A stretch of DNA of 64,000 nt from UBA1479 sp048263775. GTDB taxonomy: Bacteria; Pseudomonadota; Alphaproteobacteria; Rhodospirillales; Casp-alpha2. The DNA lies in the NCBI GenBank assembly GCA_048263775.1, contig JBLXDU010000004.1, forward strand, positions 248,001 to 312,000, read 5' to 3'. A program made the position numbers and the translations under genes. Within the stretch, counting starts at the first letter, position 1, and the number at the start of each line of letters is the position of its first letter. Positions 52,113-62,518 of the stretch are shown here, in pieces. The notes below the pieces were generated by a model. It had not been told where the DNA came from, did not search any database, and saw only the letters and a program-made list of their open reading frames with translations.

Positions 52113-52943
52113 ATGCCCGAACTGCCTGAAGTCGAAACCGTCCGCCGGGGGCTGATGCCCGCCATGCAGGGCCAGCGCCTGGACGCGGTGATCCCGCGCT
52201 GGCCCAACCTGCGCTTTCCCCTGCCCGACGGTTTCGGCCAGCGGCTCACGGGGCGCACGGTGGTCGATATCCGCCGGCGGGCCAAGTTCCTGATGTTCGA
52301 TCTGGACAGCCCGGACGTGCTGATCGCCCATCTCGGCATGTCGGGCAGCTTTCGCTTAGGTGCCCATGCCTTCCCGGAAGAAAAGCACGACCATGTGATC
52401 TTCAAGATGTCCGGCGGCGGCGAGGTCCATTACAACGACCCGCGCCGCTTCGGCTTCATGGATTTATGGGCCGCCGCCGACCTGGCGTCCTATCCCATGC
52501 TGGCCAAGCTGGGGCCGGAGCCCTTGGACGACGATGCCTTTTCGGGCGCTGTCCTGGCGGCGCGGCTCAAGGGCCGCAAGACGCCGATCAAGGCGGCGCT
52601 GCTGGATCAGGGCGTGGTCGCGGGCGTCGGCAATATCTATGCCTGCGAAGCGCTCTACCGGGCGGGCATCTCGCCCAAGCGTCTGGCCCATACGGTGCAG
52701 GGTGCCAGGGCTGAAAAACTGGCCCAGGCGGTCAAGGCCGTGCTGAAGGAGGCCATCGCGTCCGGGGGCTCGTCCTTGCGCGACCATATCCGTCCCGATG
52801 GCGAACTTGGCTATTTCCAGCATTCCTTTGATGTCTACGGGCGCACGGGCGAAGCCTGCGCCAACGCGGCCTGCGGCGCGCCGATCCTCCAGATCCCCCA
52901 GGCCGGGCGCTCGACTTTCTACTGTTCCCGCTGCCAGAGGTAG
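52113..52943 (+). CDS. mutM: formamidopyrimidine-DNA glycosylase Fpg
   Basis: Excises 8-oxoguanine and nicks DNA by beta/delta elimination. The 276-residue product begins MPELPEVETVRRGL with the catalytic Pro2 and Glu3; it has VHYNDPRRFGFMDL (about residues 109-122), the H2TH region with LLDQGVVAGVGNIYACEAL (about 165-183) and a C-terminal zinc finger CANAACGAPIL then FYCSRC (C-x4-C and C-x2-C). The ATG at 52113 is fixed by Pro2. It heads a run mutM-small secreted protein-echA-rpsT. Confidence 0.97.
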   Translation: MPELPEVETVRRGLMPAMQGQRLDAVIPRWPNLRFPLPDGFGQRLTGRTVVDIRRRAKFLMFDLDSPDVLIAHLGMSGSFRLGAHAFPEEKHDHVIFKMSGGGEVHYNDPRRFGFMDLWAAADLASYPMLAKLGPEPLDDDAFSGAVLAARLKGRKTPIKAALLDQGVVAGVGNIYACEALYRAGISPKRLAHTVQGARAEKLAQAVKAVLKEAIASGGSSLRDHIRPDGELGYFQHSFDVYGRTGEACANAACGAPILQIPQAGRSTFYCSRCQR

Positions 52944-52957
52944 GGTATCACCGGGCC

Positions 52958-53323
52958 ATGACCTTGATAGCCCGCCTGCGTCCCGGTTTCGTCGCCGCCC
53001 TTTTGTGGCTGGCGGCGGCGCTGCCCGCGGCCGCGCAGTTTGTCGGCGGCATCGACGACCTGCCGCTGATGCCGGGCCTGACCGACATCCCCGACGCCGG
53101 GGTGGTGTTCGAGACCCCGGCCGGGCGTATCGTCGAGGCCCAGGCCCTGACCGGCGGTCAGGACCAGGCCCAGGTGCGGGCGTTTTACGACGCCAGTTTG
53201 CCGCAGCTTGGCTGGGAAAAGATTAAAAGCGGCCAGTACCGCCGCGAAGGGGAAACCCTGCACTTGGAATTCCCGGACGGCCCCGTGCCGACCGTGCGGT
53301 TCCGCCTGGCGCCGGGTCCCTGA
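52958..53323 (+). CDS. small exported protein of unknown function
   Basis: 121-residue protein. The N-terminus has a clear signal peptide (two Arg, then FVAALLWLAAALPAAAQ, residues about 11-27). The mature part of about 94 residues has no Cys; it contains GGIDDLPLMPGLTDIPDAG and VFETPAGRIVEAQAL, followed by a segment AFYDASLPQLGWEKI that resembles small periplasmic domains of unknown role. It starts 14 bases after mutM and ends 59 bases before the enoyl-CoA hydratase gene. I do not recognise the family with confidence. Confidence 0.75.
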   Translation: MTLIARLRPGFVAALLWLAAALPAAAQFVGGIDDLPLMPGLTDIPDAGVVFETPAGRIVEAQALTGGQDQAQVRAFYDASLPQLGWEKIKSGQYRREGETLHLEFPDGPVPTVRFRLAPGP

Positions 53324-53382
53324 CTGGCCCGCGCCGACGACATATCAAGACCACTCATATTAAGGAACGGAAGCGACCCCTC

Positions 53383-54159
53383 ATGGCTTACGAAAACATC
53401 ATCGTTGAAACCCGCGGTGCAGTCGGGCTGATCACCCTCAACCGGCCGAAGGCGCTGAATGCGCTGAACAAGGCCCTGGTCGCCGAGATGCGCGACGCCC
53501 TCGACGTGTTCGAGGCCGATGACGCGATCGGCGCCATCGTCGTCACCGGATCGGAAAAAGCCTTCGCCGCCGGCGCCGACATCAAGGAGATGCAGGGCCA
53601 AAGCTGGATGGACGCCTATAAAAGCGACTTCATCACCAAGGATTGGGAGCGGATCGCCTCCTGCCGCAAGCCGGTGATCGCCGCCGTGGCGGGTTATGCG
53701 CTCGGCGGCGGTTGCGAGGTCGCCATGATGTGCGATCTGATCATCGCCGGCGACAATGCGAAATTCGGGCAGCCGGAAATCACCATCGGCACCATTCCAG
53801 GCGCCGGCGGCACGCAGCGCCTGACCCGCGCCGTGGGCAAGGCCAAGGCCATGGAAATGTGCCTGACCGGGCGGATGATGGACGCGGAAGAGGCGGAACG
53901 GTCGGGGCTGGTCGCGCGCATCGTGCCCGCGGCTGATCTGGTCGAGGAGGCGGTCAAGACGGCGACCACTATCGCCGGCATGTCGCGGCCGCTTGCCATG
54001 CTGGCCAAGGAAGCCGTCAACCGAGCGTTCGAGACGACCCTGTCCGAAGGGGTGCGGTTCGAGCGACGCATGTTCCACGCGACCTTCGGGACCGAGGACC
54101 AGAAGGAAGGCATGGCCGCCTTCGCCGACAAACGGAAGCCGGAATTCAAGAACCGCTGA
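53383..54159 (+). CDS. enoyl-CoA hydratase (crotonase family)
   Basis: Hydrates 2-enoyl-CoA in fatty-acid beta-oxidation. The 258-residue product has the crotonase signatures: AFAAGADIKEM (oxyanion-hole region, residues about 64-74), GYALGGGCEVAMMCDL (first catalytic Glu about 113) and FGQPEITIGTIPGAGGTQRL (second catalytic Glu about 133). Both catalytic Glu are present, so hydratase activity is favoured over isomerase. It is a monofunctional short-chain type; no thiolase or dehydrogenase gene is nearby. A terminator follows. Confidence 0.92.
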   Translation: MAYENIIVETRGAVGLITLNRPKALNALNKALVAEMRDALDVFEADDAIGAIVVTGSEKAFAAGADIKEMQGQSWMDAYKSDFITKDWERIASCRKPVIAAVAGYALGGGCEVAMMCDLIIAGDNAKFGQPEITIGTIPGAGGTQRLTRAVGKAKAMEMCLTGRMMDAEEAERSGLVARIVPAADLVEEAVKTATTIAGMSRPLAMLAKEAVNRAFETTLSEGVRFERRMFHATFGTEDQKEGMAAFADKRKPEFKNR

Positions 54160-54172
54160 GCGGGTGGTACAG

Positions 54173-54206
54173 GGCCCCGCGAAACGGCGGAACGGGGCCT
54201 TGTTTT
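54173..54206 (+). terminator. intrinsic terminator after enoyl-CoA hydratase gene
   Basis: GGCCCCG (54173-54179) and CGGGGCC (54193-54199), 13-base loop, followed by TTGTTTT. It separates the mutM group from rpsT. Confidence 0.65.
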
Positions 54207-54212
54207 CCGGGC

Positions 54213-54241
54213 TTGACCTGGGTCCGGCCCGCCGATATAAC
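54213..54241 (+). promoter_or_regulatory. rpsT promoter
   Basis: TTGACC (54213-54218), 17-base spacer, TATAAC (54236-54241); rpsT starts at 54286, giving a short leader. It is one of the best promoter matches in the window, as expected for a ribosomal protein gene. Confidence 0.75.
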
Positions 54242-54285
54242 CGCGCCTTCCGAATTCAGACCCAGAGTTAGAAAAGGGTGTCCAG

Positions 54286-54552
54286 ATGGCACATCATGCC
54301 TCGGCCAAGAAACGCATTCGTCAAACGGCCCGCCGCACGCAGGTCAACCGCACGCGCCTGAGCGCCGTGCGCACCTCGATCCGCAAGGTCGAAATGGCCA
54401 TCGCCGGCGGTGACGCCGCCGCCGCCCAGGAAGCCTTCAAGGCGGCGCAGCCGCTCGTCATGCGCGGTGCGCAGAAAGGCATCCTGCACGCCAACATGGC
54501 GTCGCGGAAGCTGTCGCGCCTGGTCAAGCAGATCAAGGGCCTGTCCGCCTAA
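54286..54552 (+). CDS. rpsT: 30S ribosomal protein S20
   Basis: Binds 16S rRNA early in 30S assembly. The 88-residue product is highly basic and has the family start AHHASAKKRIRQTARRTQVN and SRKLSRLVKQIKGLSA end. The ATG at 54286 follows a short leader from a strong promoter. It is flanked by terminators on both sides, so it is a single-gene unit, next to the dnaA upstream region as in many proteobacteria. Confidence 0.97.
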   Translation: MAHHASAKKRIRQTARRTQVNRTRLSAVRTSIRKVEMAIAGGDAAAAQEAFKAAQPLVMRGAQKGILHANMASRKLSRLVKQIKGLSA

Positions 54553-54584
54553 GGACGGCTCCCGACCGCGATCAAATACCGAAA

Positions 54585-54615
54585 AGGCCGTGCCGAAAGC
54601 GCGGCCTTTTTCTTT
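54585..54615 (+). terminator. intrinsic terminator after rpsT
   Basis: AGGCCGTGC (54585-54593) with GCGCGGCCT (54599-54607), one T-G pair, loop CGAAA, then TTTTTCTTT. Strong and well placed, 32 bases after the rpsT stop. Confidence 0.85.
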
Positions 54616-55294
54616 GCCTGAACCTGCGCACAAACCATTGCTGGGACTCGGAAAAACACGCCCGCCGAGGCCCGCCGTGAAGGGGGCCGAGGGGACTCTC
54701 AGGGCCATTTTTGTCAAGGGAATTATTTTGCAAATTTGGGGGGCGTTCGCGATTCGTCTCATTGCCATCGACGGATCACGTCCGTAATATCCCCGTCGTC
54801 GTTGGGGGCTTCGCGCCCACCGACGGACTCACTAAGACGCCGTCCGGCCGACACAAGCTAATAAAGAGAAAGGAGACTTGAGAAAAAGAGAGCCCTTTTT
54901 TCTTTTTGGTTTTGCGCGACTTCAATAACCTTAAACAGAATTACTTATCGTTATTATAAGACCTGAATAATTTGTTATTTAATAATAGGCTAAAAAGCCA
55001 AACCTAAGGGGGGTGTGTCGCGGACAAAGTCTAATGTGTTCGCCGCTCATGCGGTGTCGTCTCTCGCGGCTCTAGAGAGGCGGCGGCGTGAAGGAGCCGT
55101 ATTCAGGTTCCCGACACGGCGGCGGGCATAAATGAAAGACAAGCCGCGACAGCGCCGGCCGGTGGTTGTCCCCACCGGGCCTCATCGCCTCCCAACACCC
55201 AGGGAGGGGGAACCTTGGCCGTATGGCCGCCGGTCCCCCCTGATAATGAAAACAAGCACCGTCCGAATGGGCGGGACCGAATGTTGGTGGCAAA
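54616..55294 (+). promoter_or_regulatory. gene-free dnaA upstream region: GANTC cluster, A+T-rich core, structured leader
   Basis: Four GANTC sites (54645, 54694, 54751, 54826) lie within 186 bases; CcrM methylates this motif and controls dnaA timing in Caulobacter. Bases about 54860-54995 are very A+T-rich for this genome and include TTAAAC (54931-54936), 17 bases, TTATAA (54954-54959), a possible promoter. Near dnaA the leader can fold: CCGGTGG/CCACCGG (55159-55165, 55172-55178) and GGGGGAACC with GGTCCCCC. The best DnaA-box matches are only TTGTCCCCA (55166) and TTATCGTTA (54945). I therefore do not call it the replication origin. No convincing gene is present. Confidence 0.5.
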
Positions 55295-56710
55295 ATGACG
55301 GAACAGCAGAGCCGAGATATAGAGCCCTGCCAGGATCTGCAGGAAACCTGGTCGGAAATTTGTGAATCCCTGCGCGCCGAGATCGGCGAAGCCTCCTACC
55401 AAAGCTGGATCAAGCCCATGCGGCTCATCGGAAAGAACGGCAGTGCCGTGCGCACCGGTGTCCCCACCCGTTTCATGCGCGAATGGATCCAGGCCCATTA
55501 TCAGGACCGTTTGTCGGAACTGTTGGACGGCCGCGGTCTGTCCGGCGGGCTCGACGTGGTCATTCATCAGGAACATGCGGCGTCGGGCCGGGCCGAGACC
55601 AAGCCCGCCGAGGTGCGCAAGGAAGACGCGGCCCCGGCCGGACCGGTGAACGGCACCGGGATCGGCAACGGCCCCCATGCCGACGATATCGGCGCCCCCC
55701 TGGATCAGCGCTACACCTTCGACCGTTTCGTCGTCGGCAAACCGAACGAATTCGCCTATGCCGCCGCGCGCCGCGTGGCCGAGGCCGAGATCGTGCCCTT
55801 CAACCCCCTGTTCCTCTACGGCGGGGTCGGGCTCGGCAAGACCCACCTGATGCACGCCATTGCCTGGCATCTGCGCAAGACGCGGCCGGATCGCTCCGTC
55901 ATCTATCTGTCGGCGGAAAAGTTCATGTACCGCTTCGTGCGGGCACTCCGCGAACACAACACCGTCGACTTCAAGGAGCAGTTCCGCTCCGTCGACGTGC
56001 TGATGGTCGATGACGTCCAGTTCATCTCGGGCAAGGAGTCGACCCAGGAAGAGTTCTTCCACACCTTCAACGCCCTGGTCGACCAGGGCCGTCAGATCGT
56101 GATTTCCGCCGACAAGTCGCCCAACGACCTGGAAGGCATGGAAGAACGCCTGATCTCGCGCCTTAACTGCGGGCTGGTCGCCGACATTCACGCGACCACC
56201 TATGAACTGCGGCTCGGCATCCTGCAGGCCAAGGGCGAGCAGATGGGCGTCGAAGTGCCGCTGAAGGTCATGGAATTCCTCGCTCATAAGATCACGTCGA
56301 ACGTGCGCGAGCTCGAAGGGGCGCTCAACCGCGTCGTCGCCCACCATCAACTGGTCGGCCGCGACATCACCCTGGAAACCAGCCAGGACGTTCTGCACGA
56401 CCTCCTCAAGGCGTCGGAACGGCGGGTTACCATCGAGGAAATCCAGAAACGCGTGTCGACCCATTTCAACATCCGCGTGTCGGACATGCATTCGGCCCGC
56501 CGGGCGCGCTCGGTCGCCCGCCCGCGTCAGGTCGCGATGTATCTCTCGAAGCAGCTGACGTCCCGTTCGCTCCCGGAAATCGGGCGCAAATTCGGTGGCC
56601 GCGACCACACCACGGTGATGCATGCGGTGAAGAAGGTGGAAGAACTGCGCGAGTTGGATTCCAGCTTCAACGAGGATGTTGAACTGCTGCGCCGGATGCT
56701 CGAGGGCTGA
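55295..56710 (+). CDS. dnaA: chromosomal replication initiator protein DnaA
   Basis: AAA+ ATPase that binds DnaA boxes and opens the origin. The 471-residue protein has domain I with SYQSWIKPMRLI (about residues 34-45), a variable Ala/Pro/Glu-rich domain II (about 95-140), the AAA+ domain with Walker A GGVGLGKTHLMHAIAWHL (about 176-193) and Walker B VLMVDDVQF, and the DNA-binding domain IV with FGGRDHTTVMHAVKKVEEL (about 430-448). The ATG at 55295 is the best fit to the family. It is followed 306 bases later by dnaN, which has its own promoter-like sequence. Confidence 0.98.
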   Translation: MTEQQSRDIEPCQDLQETWSEICESLRAEIGEASYQSWIKPMRLIGKNGSAVRTGVPTRFMREWIQAHYQDRLSELLDGRGLSGGLDVVIHQEHAASGRAETKPAEVRKEDAAPAGPVNGTGIGNGPHADDIGAPLDQRYTFDRFVVGKPNEFAYAAARRVAEAEIVPFNPLFLYGGVGLGKTHLMHAIAWHLRKTRPDRSVIYLSAEKFMYRFVRALREHNTVDFKEQFRSVDVLMVDDVQFISGKESTQEEFFHTFNALVDQGRQIVISADKSPNDLEGMEERLISRLNCGLVADIHATTYELRLGILQAKGEQMGVEVPLKVMEFLAHKITSNVRELEGALNRVVAHHQLVGRDITLETSQDVLHDLLKASERRVTIEEIQKRVSTHFNIRVSDMHSARRARSVARPRQVAMYLSKQLTSRSLPEIGRKFGGRDHTTVMHAVKKVEELRELDSSFNEDVELLRRMLEG

Positions 56711-56787
56711 TCCCTTCGAGGGTCCCGCCAGGGCCGCCCCAAAAGTCACGACCGTAACCCTGAAATTCGGGGAAAAGGCTTCGGAAT

Positions 56788-56817
56788 CCAAGGGCCTCTG
56801 CTATAATGCAGCCTTGG
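56788..56817 (+). promoter_or_regulatory. dyad centred on a perfect TATAAT, candidate dnaN promoter
   Basis: CCAAGG (56788-56793), GCCT, CTGC (56798-56801), TATAAT (56802-56807), GCAG (56808-56811), CCTTGG (56812-56817). The two arms pair perfectly around the -10 hexamer except for the GCCT bulge. No clear -35 is present (CTTCGG at 17 bases), so an activator or alternative start may be needed. The leader to dnaN would be about 200 bases. Confidence 0.4.
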
Positions 56818-57016
56818 TCAGAGGGCGCCCGTCCGGGTGTCTTCACGCTGCTCTCGGTGGGGGCTCCGGACCGGCATTTCAGCGCCCGGGGCGGAGGGTT
56901 CCAGCCCCGGTTTCGTTGCCGCCGGACCGGCCCGCAAATGGGTCGGTCGGAAGCCGGAACATCCCGTCGAAAGCATCATAACGGCATGTAATTTTGAACG
57001 GCGATAGACGGCACAT

Positions 57017-58132
57017 ATGAAACTGACAATCGAGCGGGCCGCCTTGCTGAAGTGCCTTGGGCACGTGCAAAGCGTTGTAGAGCGCCGCAATACCATCCCC
57101 ATCCTTTCCAACGTGAAGATCGAAGCCGGTGACGGCAAGCTGGCGCTCAACGCCACGGACATGGATCTCGACATCGTCGAGGGCGTGGCCGCCGACGTGG
57201 CCGAAGCGGGTGCGACGACAGCCCCCGCCCATACCCTTTACGACATCGTCCGCAAGCTGCCCGAAGGGGCGCAGGTGGTGATGGAAAAGGAAAGCGGCGG
57301 GCAACTGGTGCTTAAAGCCGGGCGCTCCCGATTCGCGCTTTCCTGCCTGCCGACCGAGGATTTTCCCGTTCTCGGCTCGGGCGAATTGCCGCATCAGTTC
57401 AAGATGCCCGTGCATGATCTGAACACGCTGCTCGACCGCACCCGGTTCGCCATCTCGACCGAGGAAACGCGCTATTACCTGAACGGCATTTATCTGCATG
57501 TCGCCGAACGGGACGGCACCAAGGTGCTGCGCGCGGTCGCCACCGACGGCCACCGTCTGGCCTCGGCCGAAGTGCCCCTGCCCGACGGCGCCGACGGCAT
57601 CCCCGGTGTGATCCTGCCGCGCAAGGTGGTGACGGAACTGGGCAAGCTGATCGACGAAAGCGTCGGCGAGGTCTTCGTCGGCCTGTCGGAAACCAAGGCG
57701 CGCTTCGCCGTCGACGAGATCGTCATCACGTCCAAGCTGATTGACGGCACGTTCCCCGATTACGAACGGGTCATTCCGCGCGACAACGACAAGATGCTCG
57801 ACGTCGACCGCAAGCTTTTGGCCGATGCCGTCGACCGCGTGTCGGCCATTTCTTCCGAGAAATCCCGCGCCGTGAAGCTGACCTTGGGCGCCGGCGTGCT
57901 CAAGCTGTCGGCCTCCAGCCCCGAACACGGGCTGGCCGAGGAAGAGATCGAGGTCGATTACAACGGCGATGGTCTGGAGATCGGGTTCAACGCGGCCTAT
58001 CTGCTCGACATCACCCGCCAGATCGAAGGCGACACGGCGTCGCTGGCCATGGCCGATGCGGCCTCGCCGACGGTGCTGCGCGAAACGGGCGACGAAAGTG
58101 CCTTGTTCGTGCTCATGCCCATGCGTGTTTGA
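57017..58132 (+). CDS. dnaN: DNA polymerase III beta subunit (sliding clamp)
   Basis: Ring-shaped processivity factor. The 371-residue protein has three clamp domains; typical pieces are VVERRNTIPILSNVKIEA (residues about 20-37), VLRAVATDGHRLA (about 170-182) and the C-terminal ESALFVLMPMRV. The ATG at 57017 fits the family. It is the second gene of dnaA-dnaN-recF-gyrB. recF begins about 20 bases later by the start proposed here. Confidence 0.98.
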   Translation: MKLTIERAALLKCLGHVQSVVERRNTIPILSNVKIEAGDGKLALNATDMDLDIVEGVAADVAEAGATTAPAHTLYDIVRKLPEGAQVVMEKESGGQLVLKAGRSRFALSCLPTEDFPVLGSGELPHQFKMPVHDLNTLLDRTRFAISTEETRYYLNGIYLHVAERDGTKVLRAVATDGHRLASAEVPLPDGADGIPGVILPRKVVTELGKLIDESVGEVFVGLSETKARFAVDEIVITSKLIDGTFPDYERVIPRDNDKMLDVDRKLLADAVDRVSAISSEKSRAVKLTLGAGVLKLSASSPEHGLAEEEIEVDYNGDGLEIGFNAAYLLDITRQIEGDTASLAMADAASPTVLRETGDESALFVLMPMRV

Positions 58133-58154
58133 ACGGGTTTTTTAAGGAACGATC

Positions 58155-59372
58155 CTGTACGTCCAACCCACATTTACCGCCGATGGGGCATATCCGGAAA
58201 CCGCCGCCGTTGCGGGATCTCTTGCGGTCCGCCGGCTGACGCTGAGCGACTTCCGCTGCTATGCCGCGCTGCGGCTTGACGTGCCCGAAGGGCCGGTCGT
58301 GCTGGCCGGGCCGAACGGCGCGGGCAAGACGAACATCCTCGAAGCCTTGTCGTTTCTGATCCCGGGTCGCGGGCTGCGCCGTGCCCGCCTGTCGGAAGCC
58401 GCCCGCCGCGACCCCGGCGAGGAAGCGGCCCCCCGCCCCCGGCCCTGGGCCGTGGCGGCGACGGTGGCCGGCCCAGACGGTGAAACGGATGTCGGCACGG
58501 GCCTTGCCGCCGGAGAAGCGGGCGACGCGGAAAAACGCCTGGTGCATGTCGATGGCGAGGCCCAGCGGGCCCAGGCCGTCCTGTCCGAACACGTTTCCCT
58601 GCAATGGCTGACGCCGCAGATGGACCGCCTGTTTCTCGATGGCGCTTCGGCCCGGCGGCGTTTTCTCGACCGTCTGGTTTATGGCCGGGACCCGGCCCAT
58701 GCCGGCCGTGTCGGCGGGTATGAGCAGGCGATGCGCGAACGGCTGCGTCTGCTGACGGCCCGGGGCGGTTGCGACGATGCCTGGGTTTCCGCGCTGGAAT
58801 CGACCATGGCGGAACGAGGTGTCGCCATCGCGGCGGCCCGGCTCGACATGGCCGGGCGCCTGGCGGGCCAGTTGGAGGCCGCCGGCGACGGCCCGTTCCC
58901 GGCCGCCGATCTGGCCGTCGAGGGCGAGGTCGAGGCTTGGCTTAACGGCGGCTCCGCCCTTGATGCCGAGGACCGGCTGAAGGCCGCATTGAAATCAGCC
59001 CGCGGGCGCGACGGCGACAGTGGCCGCACGGCCCACGGGCCGCATCGCTCCGACCTGCATGTCGAATACAAAAGCCGGGGCCGCCCGGCGGCGGACTGTT
59101 CCACGGGCGAACAGAAGGCATTGTTGATTTCCCTGGTCCTGGCGCAGGCGCGCCTGCAGGCGGTGGAACAGGGCCGGGCGCCGATCCTGCTGCTGGACGA
59201 GGTCGCCGCCCATCTTGATGCCGAGCGCCGCGCCGCCCTGTTCGCCGAGATCGAAACCCTGGGTCTGCAGGCCTGGATGACCGGCACGGACCTGGACCTG
59301 TTCGGCCCGCTTGCCGGGCGGGCTGCCTTCTTCCACGTCGCCGAGGCCAAGGTCCACCGTCAGGACCCATGA
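58155..59372 (+). CDS. recF: DNA replication/repair protein RecF, apparent CTG start
   Basis: SMC-like ATPase loading RecA at gaps. Family motifs: VRRLTLSDFRCYAALRL (bases 58227-58277), Walker A GPNGAGKTNILEAL (about 58308), STGEQKALLISLVLAQARL (split: STGEQKALL, ISLVLAQARL) and Walker B PILLLDEVAAHLD. The conserved RRLTLSDF region lies upstream of the first GTG (58281), so that start would delete family sequence. Between the in-frame stop at 58143 and 58281 there is no ATG, GTG or TTG. The CTG at 58155, 5 bases after AAGGAA, is the best remaining start and gives 405 residues. A sequencing error or ATC start at 58152 are alternatives. Gene content is clear; the start is not. Confidence 0.9.
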   Translation: MYVQPTFTADGAYPETAAVAGSLAVRRLTLSDFRCYAALRLDVPEGPVVLAGPNGAGKTNILEALSFLIPGRGLRRARLSEAARRDPGEEAAPRPRPWAVAATVAGPDGETDVGTGLAAGEAGDAEKRLVHVDGEAQRAQAVLSEHVSLQWLTPQMDRLFLDGASARRRFLDRLVYGRDPAHAGRVGGYEQAMRERLRLLTARGGCDDAWVSALESTMAERGVAIAAARLDMAGRLAGQLEAAGDGPFPAADLAVEGEVEAWLNGGSALDAEDRLKAALKSARGRDGDSGRTAHGPHRSDLHVEYKSRGRPAADCSTGEQKALLISLVLAQARLQAVEQGRAPILLLDEVAAHLDAERRAALFAEIETLGLQAWMTGTDLDLFGPLAGRAAFFHVAEAKVHRQDP

Positions 59373-59437
59373 CCGGACAACATTGAATTTTCCCGGGTGG
59401 CGCTTTTGCCGCCCCAATCTGAAGAGCGTGAACGACC

Positions 59438-61921
<2,484 letters not shown>

Positions 61922-61949
61922 TCGCCCCGGTCGGGGGCCGGCGGGCGGT

Positions 61950-61978
61950 TTACTCAGGCACAGCCTTCCGCCTATGAT
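61950..61978 (+). promoter_or_regulatory. promoter of the pentapeptide-repeat gene
   Basis: TTACTC (61950-61955), 17-base spacer, TATGAT (61973-61978); 4 of 6 and 5 of 6 matches to consensus. The expected start near 61985 gives a leader of about 65 bases, so the gene can be expressed separately from gyrB. Confidence 0.5.
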
Positions 61979-62050
61979 CGCCGCAACACCGGGCCAACCC
62001 GGGGGGGAAGGGCGGTCAGGCATTGAACTGAGTTCACTGGGGGGTTCCCA

Positions 62051-62494
62051 ATGGCGGATACGAATACGTCGGTTGCGGCCTTGATCGAGGCCCACGAGAC
62101 TTGGCTGCGCGACGGTGGCGATACCGGCAAGCGCGGCGACATGCTGCGCCTGAATATGCGGGACATGGATCTGCGGGGATCATCCCTCGCCAACGCCAAC
62201 ATCCGGGAATGCGATCTTACGGGATCGGACCTGTCGGGTGCCGACCTCAGGGGATCGTCCCTGGTCTCGTCGGTCATGGTCGGGGTCAATTTCACCAACG
62301 CGCTGCTCGACTTCACGGATATGACCGACACTGACCTGCGGGGGGCCAATTTCACGGGGGCGTCCCTCAACGGGGTCGATATGTGGCGGGCCAACCTGAA
62401 GGGGGCTGTGATCGATCCGATCACCCTGCACAAACTGCTCGACTGCCGTGAACCCGATGAAGCTTCCGCCTATTTTGCGTTAACCAAATACTGA
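62051..62494 (+). CDS. pentapeptide-repeat protein downstream of gyrB
   Basis: 147-residue protein. Residues about 30-121 consist of about eighteen consecutive A(D/N)Lxx-type pentapeptides (such as LRGSS, LANAN, LTGSD, LSGAD, FTNAL, LRGAN, FTGAS, LKGAV), which would fold into a right-handed quadrilateral beta-helix of about four turns. The N-terminus (1-28) is helical and the C-terminus (about 122-147) has a short Cys-containing tail. No signal peptide or membrane helix is present, so it is cytoplasmic. Pentapeptide proteins such as MfpA, Qnr and AlbG mimic DNA and bind gyrase; this gene stands 129 bases after gyrB. A gyrase role is suggested by position only. Confidence 0.85.
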   Translation: MADTNTSVAALIEAHETWLRDGGDTGKRGDMLRLNMRDMDLRGSSLANANIRECDLTGSDLSGADLRGSSLVSSVMVGVNFTNALLDFTDMTDTDLRGANFTGASLNGVDMWRANLKGAVIDPITLHKLLDCREPDEASAYFALTKY

Positions 62495-62518
62495 CGCCCG
62501 CCCGTCCATAAGGCGCAC

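Noticed and set aside
54616..55294. Chromosomal origin of replication upstream of dnaA
   Set aside because: A+T-rich and next to dnaA, but no DnaA box better than 7 of 9 and no box cluster. Alphaproteobacterial origins are often far from dnaA. GC skew over the whole genome would decide.
55132..55365. 77-codon frame ahead of and overlapping dnaA
   Set aside because: No ribosome site, Pro/Arg-rich composition and overlap with dnaA and its leader hairpins.
58281..58283. GTG as recF start
   Set aside because: It would remove conserved RecF residues RRLTLSDFRCYAALRL that are encoded in frame just upstream.
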